Source: Oribacterium sp. (GTDB lineage Bacteria > Bacillota_A > Clostridia > Lachnospirales > Lachnospiraceae). From it: 64,000 bases of DNA. Of this stretch, positions 33,868 to 41,839 are shown in pieces (position 1 is the first letter of the stretch; each line of letters opens with the position of its first letter). The stretch is from NCBI GenBank assembly GCA_004554245.1, contig SFND01000004.1, positions 40,659 to 104,658 on the forward strand. Reading direction: 5' to 3'. Below the pieces are notes generated by a model. It was not told where the DNA came from and ran no database searches. It saw only the letters and a program-made list of their open reading frames with translations. Position numbers and translations under genes: made by a program.

Positions 33868-35961
33868 TTACTGCGTATCATTCCGATACTTGTAGTAGCT
33901 GCTGATTTCCATCGAGTAGTCGATGGCTGGTACCGTATCGGCGACCATCTGCAGGATACCGGTGCTGTACATGACATGCCGCGTGTCCGGGTGAACGGTG
34001 GCCTCGAGCGCATAGAGACACTCGTCGAGGGCGAAGCCCGTTTCCGGATCCTTTCCGATCTGCCGTATGTTTTTCTCGATTCGGCTCAGCATCCGCTGGT
34101 TGATCTCTGCCTGCCGGAGAAGGCCCTCGCCGAGCAGAAACGCCCGGAGGTAATCCCGGTAGGAGAGGCCGTTTTTTCGTACATCGGCACCTGCGGAAGG
34201 ATGCTCACCGAAACGGAGAAGTCCGGAGATATCGACAGACCAGCTGCTGTTATCATGGAAGAGTGGCACACGTCCGGCAGACAGCAGGGTCTTTACATCC
34301 TGAATCGCCTGAACCAGTGCCCAGATGCCGAGGACGAAAAAGGTGAAGACGGAAATCAGCGCCGGGTTTCCCGTAGCGACGAGAAAGGACGTGACGAAGA
34401 GCCGGGCTTCGTTCCGCTTTTCCGGACTCGAGTAAAGATAGATCAGATTCATGCCTTCCCGGAGTGCGACGAGCTTCGTGACATATTCCGAGAGATTCTC
34501 GTAGTCGCTGCTTTCGCCACCGAGCAGATACTCGAGCTCGAGCGCCTGCGCACCACTCGGTGGCAGCTGCTCCTTCGGTGTTTCGCCCGGATGGTAGTAG
34601 TGAAAGAACTTCAGTGCATACTCTCCGAGGATGGCGACCTCCACCGGATGGGCCGTGGAATCCGCCGGGAATGCCGGTGAGCAGTCATGAATGGCCGTGT
34701 TCGACGGAAGAGCAGCACCGTCCGGCAGCACCAGCGAGAGCAGATTTCCCTGCAGCAGATCACTGATCTGATCGAGCAGGGCCTTGTTTTTTGCATTGAT
34801 CCTCGACAGCTCGCCACCATAGTGAATCAGTGAAAAGCTGTGCCAGTCTGCGGTGGCAGTGCGGTAGAAACGCCGTATCTCATAGGAAAAGTCCGGTTCG
34901 TCCTCATCGTCATCATCCCACGCATCCGAGATGGCATCCGCCAGCCACTCCTCGAAGTCATCGACGTCCTGCTCGACGCGATCGGCTTCGGCGATGAGGG
35001 CAGCGGCTTTCGCCGGCATCGCTTCGATCTCTGCACGGACGTCGCCGCTTCTGGAAACATAGTTCTCATATTCGGAGATTTCCGCCTCGACCGCCTGTCG
35101 TCCCTCCTCGGAGAGGGAAGCCGAGCGGGTGTCAAAGTCCGCGCGAAGTGCAGCGACCTTTTCCGCGAGCTGGTCGGCTGCCTTCGTATAACGGCTGACT
35201 GCATGCTGAAGCTCAGTGAGTGCGCGAGTGAAAGAGTATTTCGCAGAGTAGAAGTCGTACGGGTCCTCCCGCCGGAGTGCGTTCCAAGCCTCCTGGTGGG
35301 CGGCTTCCGCACTGCGCGTGGCGGCATCCACCTGAGCGATGGCATCCTCGACGGCCTTCAGGTCCTTCGTGTCGAGCTGATAGCTCCGCTGCAGTTCCCG
35401 GATTTCCTTCGACTCATCTGCACGGCGGAACACCTTTTCCAGCTCCTCCACGACCTCCTGCTCCTGAAATTCACTGCCCGCGAAGCTGATCAGTGAATCC
35501 AGAAGTCCATATTTCATATACTCCAGCACCTCCTCTTCGAAGCTGATTCCTTCGGTGACGTGCACATGCTCCAGGAAGGAGACACTGTCCTCCCGGATGC
35601 TGCCCGGAAAGAGGTCCCGAGCGCTGAGGTAGGGCTTCATGAAGTCATAGAACTCTTCCGAGAGATCCTCGTCCGTCCGGTACTGCAGTCCGAAGATCCG
35701 GTAGTTTTCCCAGAGCGGGCGATGGAACTGTGAGAAGAGCGACTCCATGGAGCTGTCCACCGCCGTCTGCCAGAACAGGCGCTCCGAGACGGTGCGGCAG
35801 GACTCCACGATGGTGAGCAGCAGCGCAGCGATCATCGCGAAGCTAAGTGCGAGAAACACAGTGACCGAGCCCTGCGTGCGTTGAGCTGCGAGCTCTGCCG
35901 TCGCTATGCGGCGACGTTCTGCGTCTGTGTGTGCAGGGCCTCGTGTCATGCGCCGCTTCAT
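33868..35961 (-). CDS. DUF5702-type Tad-associated membrane protein
   Basis: 697 residues. After a basic cytoplasmic start, the membrane segment GSVTVFLALSFAMIAALLLTIVE (about 31-53) opens a large extracellular part that is rich in coiled coil (residues about 190-330, many Glu/Ala/Arg) and contains another hydrophobic segment near 530 (LISVFTFFVLGIWALVQAI). This matches the DUF5702 proteins that take the TadG place in Clostridia Tad loci. Its ATG overlaps the flp stop codon (TGATG), so it is translationally coupled to the pilin. Its function in pilus assembly is inferred from location. Confidence 0.78.
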   Translation of the reverse strand: MKRRMTRGPAHTDAERRRIATAELAAQRTQGSVTVFLALSFAMIAALLLTIVESCRTVSERLFWQTAVDSSMESLFSQFHRPLWENYRIFGLQYRTDEDLSEEFYDFMKPYLSARDLFPGSIREDSVSFLEHVHVTEGISFEEEVLEYMKYGLLDSLISFAGSEFQEQEVVEELEKVFRRADESKEIRELQRSYQLDTKDLKAVEDAIAQVDAATRSAEAAHQEAWNALRREDPYDFYSAKYSFTRALTELQHAVSRYTKAADQLAEKVAALRADFDTRSASLSEEGRQAVEAEISEYENYVSRSGDVRAEIEAMPAKAAALIAEADRVEQDVDDFEEWLADAISDAWDDDDEDEPDFSYEIRRFYRTATADWHSFSLIHYGGELSRINAKNKALLDQISDLLQGNLLSLVLPDGAALPSNTAIHDCSPAFPADSTAHPVEVAILGEYALKFFHYYHPGETPKEQLPPSGAQALELEYLLGGESSDYENLSEYVTKLVALREGMNLIYLYSSPEKRNEARLFVTSFLVATGNPALISVFTFFVLGIWALVQAIQDVKTLLSAGRVPLFHDNSSWSVDISGLLRFGEHPSAGADVRKNGLSYRDYLRAFLLGEGLLRQAEINQRMLSRIEKNIRQIGKDPETGFALDECLYALEATVHPDTRHVMYSTGILQMVADTVPAIDYSMEISSYYKYRNDTQ

Positions 35962-36266
35962 CAGTACACGCTGCTCGCGGAGCTCTCGATCTGATCGAAA
36001 ATGTCATTGAGAAGCGCTTTGATACGATCCTTAAAGATCAGGACGAGCGCGATCAGCACGACGAGGATCAGTACGAGCTCGATGGTACCGATGCCGGAAT
36101 CATCCTGGAGCAGTGTGCGCAGGCGTTTCCGGCAGGCCGTGATGAACAGCATCCATGCAAACAGGAACTGATCATACAGTCGGTGCAGTACACCGAAGAC
36201 GGTATCCAGCATCGTGTGCGGCAGTATACCAGAAGCAGTTGGGAACATAGTGAAGCTTGTTGTCAT
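35961..36266 (-). CDS. flp: Flp-type IVb major pilin with unusually long leader
   Basis: 101 residues from the ATG at 36266 (AGGAGG upstream); longer in-frame starts lack such a site. The mature pilin part is SG/IGTIELVLILVVLIALVLIFKDRIKALLNDIF, with the Glu at +5 after the predicted cleavage following Gly58. Mature length is only about 43 aa, normal for Flp. The 58-residue leader includes its own hydrophobic stretch (FLFAWMLFITAC), much longer than the usual 10-25. The gene lies between tadC and the DUF5702 gene. Confidence 0.85.
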   Translation of the reverse strand: MTTSFTMFPTASGILPHTMLDTVFGVLHRLYDQFLFAWMLFITACRKRLRTLLQDDSGIGTIELVLILVVLIALVLIFKDRIKALLNDIFDQIESSASSVY

Positions 36267-36391
36267 GTTTTTTTCCTCCTGAGGCCTCGCCTCGTGTGGG
36301 GCGTAGTATCCTCCTGACATATGCCGGGGCAGGATGCCACGCAGATTCATAGTGTACATGTGATAAAATCTGAGCGTTTAGCGGCAGTTCC

Positions 36392-37822
36392 TCACCCGAG
36401 AGCACTCATGGCCGGTACGATGACGATGATCATCACGATGCCGAGCATGATAAACAGCGGGAGCAGCAGCTTCGTGCCGGCCTCCTCGCCGAGGCGCCGT
36501 GCGGTCGTTTTCCGCTGCTCGAAGGCGTCCTCCATCTCGAGCTCCAGCATGGCGCGGAGATTCCGTGCGCCGTTCATCCGGTTCTGCTCGATCAGACTGA
36601 CGAGCTTCGTATACGGCTTCAGGTTCACCCGCCGTCCGAACGAAAGATAGATTTCCGATTCCGGCATGTTGCGCCGGAACTGGATGACCATCGTGCGGAG
36701 CTCCTGATAGAGTGGCCGATCCTCCTTGATGCCGCGTGAGATGAGCGCGTCGAAGTGCTGTGAGATGGTTTCCAGGGCATTGCGGACCGTGAGACCGGCA
36801 CCGATGTAGACCATAAGCTTCGATACCAGCTCGGAATAGTCCAGCATCAGGAGTGCCTCCCGCTGCTTCTTTTCCGTCCGGCGTGCCTGCCCCTGGCGCA
36901 TATAGATGGCCATGGCAGCGATGACGCCGAGCAGCGGAAGCAGAAGATAGCTTCGGTCCTCGTGCTCACTGTAGTAGATGCGCTGTCCGTCGATTTCCGT
37001 CGGCAGGGAGAGCATATTCTCGCCGAGACTGCCCTCGTCCTCCGTGGTGATGGCCTGCTGCAGCTGAAGCAGCAGGGACTCATAGCGGGACAGCGCCCGT
37101 GGGACGATACCGACATAGATACGGTACGGTGCCGAGTGATACTGCGTTTTCAGATACTTCGTCTCTCCGTCGGTACCCGTCGGCACGATGTCCGTACTCA
37201 TGATGAGGGACAGATAGCCGGTCACCACGGTGCCGGGTGCCAGCGTCTCGTTATGCAGCGTGCCGTCGCTGTCCATCAGGTGACGGTACTTCCGATAGTA
37301 GGCCCGCGCCTCATCCGGCGTCACGGAGCCGGCGGCGAGCGCCGGATCGAGCTCCGGGTAGAAGTCCCAGGAGAGCTGCACGCCGTACTTCGGGAGCTTC
37401 GTCATGAGGCGGAGATCGTGCTGGAGATTCGCGAAGCTCTCACCCTCCGCGACCACGAGCTCCTCGAGCTGGTCATAGATCTCACGGAAGACAGCATTGG
37501 CCTCCTCCTCGGTGTAGCGCTTCGGACTGACCGTGATATCGAGCGGAACCGATGTATCCTCCGTGAGTCCGGAGACCTCCAGGGTGATATACTGCTTCGA
37601 CCCGCCATAACCGCTTCGCGGAAGACGGAAGCCCTCCTTCAGCACGCCGTCCTGAAGTCCCAGAAAAAATACCAGGATCGTCAGGAGCAGAGAGGCACTG
37701 ATACAGAGCAGCATCTGCTTTCGAATCCCGACGGGGGTCGCCTGTGCCTGCTGCCGGAGCTTCTGAAGATACGGCCGCAGCGTCTTCTCCAGCGTGCGGC
37801 GCAGAGAATGTCGTGTCCTCAT
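36392..37822 (-). CDS. tadC: TadC-like pilus platform protein with large extracytoplasmic insert
   Basis: 476 residues. The C-terminal part (about 330-476) is a type II secretion F-domain (ALLMLDYSELVSKLMVYIGAGLTVRNALETI...SEIYLSFGRRVNLKPYTKLVSLIEQN...FEQRKTTARRLGEEAGTKLLLPLF). Between the first helix (about 37-57) and a second at about 293-313 lies a domain of roughly 235 residues of mixed alpha/beta look, which ordinary TadC (about 300 aa) lacks. It would face outside. GAGGTG precedes the ATG; the gene starts two bases after tadB. Confidence 0.8.
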   Translation of the reverse strand: MRTRHSLRRTLEKTLRPYLQKLRQQAQATPVGIRKQMLLCISASLLLTILVFFLGLQDGVLKEGFRLPRSGYGGSKQYITLEVSGLTEDTSVPLDITVSPKRYTEEEANAVFREIYDQLEELVVAEGESFANLQHDLRLMTKLPKYGVQLSWDFYPELDPALAAGSVTPDEARAYYRKYRHLMDSDGTLHNETLAPGTVVTGYLSLIMSTDIVPTGTDGETKYLKTQYHSAPYRIYVGIVPRALSRYESLLLQLQQAITTEDEGSLGENMLSLPTEIDGQRIYYSEHEDRSYLLLPLLGVIAAMAIYMRQGQARRTEKKQREALLMLDYSELVSKLMVYIGAGLTVRNALETISQHFDALISRGIKEDRPLYQELRTMVIQFRRNMPESEIYLSFGRRVNLKPYTKLVSLIEQNRMNGARNLRAMLELEMEDAFEQRKTTARRLGEEAGTKLLLPLFIMLGIVMIIVIVPAMSALG

Positions 37823-37824
37823 AG

Positions 37825-38658
37825 CTACACCTCGATATCCATGATGCGTCCGGCGAGCCAGACGGAGAGGACATACAGCAGGAGACAGAGCGTCATGGTG
37901 ATGCGCCCGAGCACCGTCGTGTACAGGGTCCGGAAAAACTCCGGCGAGCTGAAGTTCATATACAGGATGATGAGAAACGGGACGAGATTCATGACCCGCT
38001 GCTCATAGCGCTTGGCGGCGTTCATCGTGAGGATTTCCTCGGAGATCTGCACCTTGTCACGGATGACGGAGGCCGTGTGCGCGATGATTTTCACGAGCTG
38101 ACCGCCGTTTTTCTTCGCGACGGTGAAGACCTCGGCGAAATTCGCGACATCCTCGAGTCCAGAGCGGTAGGCGAAGTCCGCGAGCAGCTCCTCGACCGGT
38201 GTATGCAGGCTCATACCGTGCACGATCTGCTCGAACTCCCGCACGATCATCGCGTCCGGGGAGAAGAGATGCTCGAGCTCACCGATGGAGGCCCGAAAGG
38301 CATTTTCCGTGGAGTAGCCGGCACTTAAGAAAGAGGAAAGGATCGCAAGGGATTCCTTGAACTCCGTCAGCAGCTGCTGTCGCCGCTTCTCGCAGAGCGC
38401 CTTTCGACAGGAGAAGGGGTACAGCAGGCAGAGCGGCAGCGTGACGAGCAGCACGCGGCGGCTCTGGTAAAAGGTATACGCGACCAGCATATCCGCGAGC
38501 AGCGCCGTGATGAAGAGACGGAGATACTCGAGGGGCGTCAGGATATACTCGTTATAATCGATCGAGGAGCTTCTGTCGGGACGTGAGATCCGCAAGCTTT
38601 TCAAGCTTCTGACCATCGAATTTATACAGTGGCTTAAGTTTGATTTCGTCATGTTCAA
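37825..38658 (-). CDS. tadB: TadB-like pilus platform protein
   Basis: 277 residues with one T2SF domain (LLTEFKESLAILSSFLSAGYSTENAFRASIGELEHLF...FAEVFTVAKKNGGQLVKIIAHT) between N- and C-terminal helix pairs. Together with TadC it forms the inner-membrane platform driven by CpaF. The start is uncertain: a TTG at 38658 lies nine bases after GGAGGTGATC, a full match to the anti-Shine-Dalgarno sequence, and an ATG two codons later is also possible; both overlap cpaF by about 100 bases. A later ATG at 38616 has no ribosome site. Confidence 0.85.
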   Translation of the reverse strand: MNMTKSNLSHCINSMVRSLKSLRISRPDRSSSIDYNEYILTPLEYLRLFITALLADMLVAYTFYQSRRVLLVTLPLCLLYPFSCRKALCEKRRQQLLTEFKESLAILSSFLSAGYSTENAFRASIGELEHLFSPDAMIVREFEQIVHGMSLHTPVEELLADFAYRSGLEDVANFAEVFTVAKKNGGQLVKIIAHTASVIRDKVQISEEILTMNAAKRYEQRVMNLVPFLIILYMNFSSPEFFRTLYTTVLGRITMTLCLLLYVLSVWLAGRIMDIEV

Positions 38659-39733
38659 TGCCGATCACCTCCGATATTTCCAGTACCCGTCGTTTGTGGT
38701 CACGGGTACGTCCTAAGTGAACGATGATGTCGAGCGCCGACTCGATCATGCTGCGGATCGCCGGCAGCGGAAGCTCCGCGCCCTGCAGCACCATGGTCTG
38801 CAGACGGCGGAGCATATCTTGGGCGGAGTTCGCGTGGCCGGTGGACAGGCTGCCGTCGTGTCCTGTATTCATAGCGTTCAGCATGTCGAGCGATTCCTTT
38901 CCTCGCACCTCGCCGACGATGATGCGGTCCGGCGACATACGGAGGGACGCCTTGATCAGGTTCTGCATGCTGATCTCGCCTTCACCTTCTGCGTTTGAGT
39001 TTCGCGTTTCGAGGGAGACGAGGTTCGGTACGTTTCGGATCTGAAGCTCGGCGGAGTCCTCGATCGTGATGACCCGTTCATCCGACGGGATGTACTGACT
39101 AAGTGCATTGAGAAAGGTGGTCTTTCCGGAGTTGGTCCCCCCGGAAATGAAGATGTTGTACCGTGCCCGTACGAGCGAAATCAGAAAGTCGGCGGCTTCC
39201 TGTGTCAGGGAGTCGTAGAGAATCAGCTTTTCGAGGGTGATCGGTTCCGGGAACTTTCGGATGGTGACCGTCGGTCCCTTCAGTGCGATCGGCGGCAGGA
39301 CGACATGAACACGCGAACCATCCTCGAGACGGGCATCGACGATCGGCGTACTGGTGTTGACCACGCGGTTGATGCGGCTTACGATGCTCTGAATCAGTTC
39401 CTCGAGCTGTGCCCGGGACTCGAAGCTCCGGTCCCAGCGCTGCATGTGTCCGCTGCGCTCGATGAAGATCTCCTGCTCGGAGTTGATCATGATTTCCGTG
39501 ACATCGGCGTTATCGAGTACCTCGGAAAGCACATCGAGACGACGGAAGCTGTTGAAGACAGCATCGCGCAGATAGAGCTTGTCCCGGAGGCAGAGCTCCG
39601 GATGTGCGAAGAGAAGCTCGTCGATGCGGTCATACAGCTCCGCATCGCTGAAGCTCCGCTGCTCCTCGAGTCCGGCGAGCAGCTGCTGCTTCAGCTCCTT
39701 CTTTAATTCGGTCTGATCCATGATTGTATTCAT
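38552..39733 (-). CDS. cpaF: CpaF/TadA-type pilus secretion ATPase
   Basis: 393 residues, hexameric type II/IV secretion ATPase. The N-terminal domain (EVLDNADVTEIMINSEQEIFIE...ARLEDGSRVHVVLPP) precedes the RecA-like core with Walker A GGTNSGKTT near 196-204, the Asp/His boxes, and RIIVGEVRGKESLDMLNAMNTGHDGSLSTGHAN. It powers pilin extrusion and possibly retraction. AAGGGA lies upstream of the ATG. Confidence 0.95.
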   Translation of the reverse strand: MNTIMDQTELKKELKQQLLAGLEEQRSFSDAELYDRIDELLFAHPELCLRDKLYLRDAVFNSFRRLDVLSEVLDNADVTEIMINSEQEIFIERSGHMQRWDRSFESRAQLEELIQSIVSRINRVVNTSTPIVDARLEDGSRVHVVLPPIALKGPTVTIRKFPEPITLEKLILYDSLTQEAADFLISLVRARYNIFISGGTNSGKTTFLNALSQYIPSDERVITIEDSAELQIRNVPNLVSLETRNSNAEGEGEISMQNLIKASLRMSPDRIIVGEVRGKESLDMLNAMNTGHDGSLSTGHANSAQDMLRRLQTMVLQGAELPLPAIRSMIESALDIIVHLGRTRDHKRRVLEISEVIGIEHDEIKLKPLYKFDGQKLEKLADLTSRQKLLDRL

Positions 39734-39852
39734 ATGCTATATTCCCTTTGTCTGAGAGAGCCGCATGATCCACTTCCTTTTCTACATGACCTGCGATGCG
39801 GATGCGCTTCGATCTGCATGTATCGTGTATGGTACTGCGATACGCATGTCTG

Positions 39853-40887
39853 CTAGCGCACCGCACGCTGCGGCTGCGCATCGTAGAGGTAGTTTCGTAT
39901 GACCGCCGCAGTAAATTCGGACAGCCGCTCCGAGGCCTCTGCTTCGGAGTATCCTGTATGCTCCAGAGGTACGATGAGCTTCACGATCCGGTCGAGTGCG
40001 GCGCGATGCGGAGAGCCGGAGAGATAATGCTCCAGGGCGGACAGCTTACGGTAGTGCGCAGGCTGGTCGGTGACCGGCATGAAGATCCAGTCGGCCTGCG
40101 GGAGGATGCCCTCCACGCGGCTCAGGATGCTGTCGGTGTCGAGGACGATGGCATCATAGTCGACCGATGCACGCAGGGTCTGGATAAACTGTGGAAGCTC
40201 CGTGTCCCGCAGCGTCGCGATATCCTCCGGTGAACGGACCGGCGGGATGAGGTCCATGCCGTCGACACGCGTGATCATCGAGCGCAGTCGCTCGGCATCC
40301 AGCCGCTCCTTCTTGTAGAAGTAGAGCGCATCACTGAGGGAGCCGCCTCCGCTCTGCATCGATGCATCGGCTCGTGCCGATACCTCCTCGAGACTGATGT
40401 AGAGTGCCCGCATATCCTTCTGCAGCGTTTTCGTGAGACTCTCGGCGAAGCAGGTCTTCCCGGATCGCCCGATCGGACTGTATACGAGGTACAGCCTGGC
40501 GAGCCCCTGCCGATTCTTCGGCTCCGCCTTCTTCGAGAGCTGATAGCTCGAAACGAGCTCATGCAGAATCTTCTCCCCGGACTGATACTTATAGATTTTG
40601 TGTGGTGCATCCGGACGAGCACCGGCGAGTGTCTGCTTCTCACCCAGCGGCTCCTCCGTAAGCTCGACACGGGTATGCACCGGGAGCTTCTCGAGCTCTT
40701 CTTCCTCGGCTGCCTCCGCATCACTCAGCAGCAGATCGATGTCGTTCTGGTGTGCGAAACGCTGCAGCTCCGTCACGGTCTGAAAGGTATAAACGGTAAA
40801 CGGACACTCCGTCCGCGAAGACGCATACTTCAAAAAACGTTCACAGTAGCTGGGATCCTGTTCCAGCAGTGCGAGAATCTGATTCAT
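39853..40887 (-). CDS. cpaE: CpaE/TadZ-like MinD-family localisation ATPase
   Basis: 344 residues. Residues 1-80 form a degenerate receiver-like domain (IDLLLSDAEAAEEEELEKL). From about 130 on is a MinD/ParA-type ATPase with a deviant P-loop (VYSPIGRSGKTCFA), switch region DYDAIVLDTDSI and the C-terminal QADWIFMPVTDQPA. In Tad systems this protein places the pilus machine at the cell pole or septum. AAAGGGG lies upstream. No CpaB/RcpC homologue accompanies it. Confidence 0.85.
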   Translation of the reverse strand: MNQILALLEQDPSYCERFLKYASSRTECPFTVYTFQTVTELQRFAHQNDIDLLLSDAEAAEEEELEKLPVHTRVELTEEPLGEKQTLAGARPDAPHKIYKYQSGEKILHELVSSYQLSKKAEPKNRQGLARLYLVYSPIGRSGKTCFAESLTKTLQKDMRALYISLEEVSARADASMQSGGGSLSDALYFYKKERLDAERLRSMITRVDGMDLIPPVRSPEDIATLRDTELPQFIQTLRASVDYDAIVLDTDSILSRVEGILPQADWIFMPVTDQPAHYRKLSALEHYLSGSPHRAALDRIVKLIVPLEHTGYSEAEASERLSEFTAAVIRNYLYDAQPQRAVR

Positions 40888-40925
40888 AGACGCCCCTTTC
40901 CATACAAATTAATCATTTTTCTGAA

Positions 40926-40970
40926 GTTACAGTTCAGGCAGGCCACCCTTCCGGGTCCCTTTAGCTGAAC
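40926..40970. repeat. palindromic repeat with ACAGTTCAGGCAGG arm (copy C, inverted)
   Basis: GTTACAGTTCAGGCAGG (40926-40942) begins the element; GTTCAG (40932-40937) pairs with CTGAAC (40965-40970), with an inner ACCC-TTCC-GGGT hairpin. It lies between the two first genes of the Tad operon. Confidence 0.6.
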
Positions 40971-41008
40971 ATTTATTTAGAGGATCTCCCGCTTCGCCGG
41001 TTCAGGGT

Positions 41009-41506
41009 TCAGGGGTAGGGAAATGAACCGTACGACGCGGGAGAGAAGATCAGTCCCGGAATCGCACCGAGAAGCAGTGGCAGGGCCAGAGGAAGTGTCG
41101 GAAGCATGTGCCGCTCCCGGAACCTCCACCTGCCGGAATCTGTTCTGATCCATAGAAGATACATCAGTGCCAACACGAGCCCCGGCAGCAGAAGCTGACA
41201 TCCGGCATCGACACCGCACCACGCGATGACCAGTGCCATCAGTCGTGCGTCTCCGCCACCTGCATGGGTCAGTGAGGCCAGGGCACGAAACATGACGAGT
41301 GAGAGGAAGTAGCGAAGAAGATAGGAGACACCCCTTCCGCTGGAGCAGAAGAAGCACGCCGGCAGCGTCAGGGTGCCCCTGTATGAAAGGAAATAACCAG
41401 AATATAAATAGGTGTAGATCAGCGCATGAGGGATACGCCGCTCTCGTAGATCATAGCCCGCAGCGATGGTCAGACACTGCAGGAGGATAAGCTGAGATAC
41501 TGTCAT
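41009..41506 (-). CDS. A24 prepilin peptidase, second copy
   Basis: 165 residues from the ATG at 41506 (GGAGGCC upstream); a longer frame to 41713 crosses the putative operator and is unlikely. Catalytic Asp motifs are AGYDLRERRIP near 18 and GGGDARLMAL (GxGD) near 90, with about five helices. It is only distantly similar to the A24 protein at 32194, so the operon codes for two distinct prepilin peptidases. First gene of the operon. Confidence 0.85.
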   Translation of the reverse strand: MTVSQLILLQCLTIAAGYDLRERRIPHALIYTYLYSGYFLSYRGTLTLPACFFCSSGRGVSYLLRYFLSLVMFRALASLTHAGGGDARLMALVIAWCGVDAGCQLLLPGLVLALMYLLWIRTDSGRWRFRERHMLPTLPLALPLLLGAIPGLIFSPASYGSFPYP

Positions 41507-41558
41507 GTGGCCTCCGCGTTTGGTATAGCCCGAGTATAGAGGAGACAGCGCGAATCGC

Positions 41559-41582
41559 CTATAGTCGTCATGTGGACTATAG
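41559..41582. promoter_or_regulatory. inverted repeat between the Tad operon and manC, possible operator
   Basis: CTATAGTC (41559-41566) and GACTATAG (41575-41582) are perfect arms with an 8-base spacer, 53 bases ahead of the Tad operon start codon. No convincing Tad promoter hexamers could be fixed. The gap 41507-41839 otherwise holds only the manC promoter. Confidence 0.45.
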
Positions 41583-41801
41583 TCCCAGAACAGACTAGAC
41601 GCTCCGCGCATGGAGCTTAGAAAAATGTAAGTGAAGCACAGGACAGAAACCCGAAATCGAGAAACCGAAATGAACGAAAAGACAGAATTCCGTAATGCCT
41701 GGATGATATTCACAAAACGTCTGATTTTTTTGCAGCATATTGTACGGATGCCCCGGAGGACCGGTCTACGCTGTCCCCATCTAGTCGAAACCCCGCGAGT
41801 A

Positions 41802-41810
41802 TGCTAGAAT
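41802..41810 (+). promoter_or_regulatory. extended -10 promoter for manC
   Basis: TGCTAGAAT (TGn plus TAGAAT), 30 bases before the manC ATG; no clear -35. Confidence 0.45.
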
Positions 41811-41839
41811 ACTGTCGTGTTTTTAAGAAAGGCCGTACT

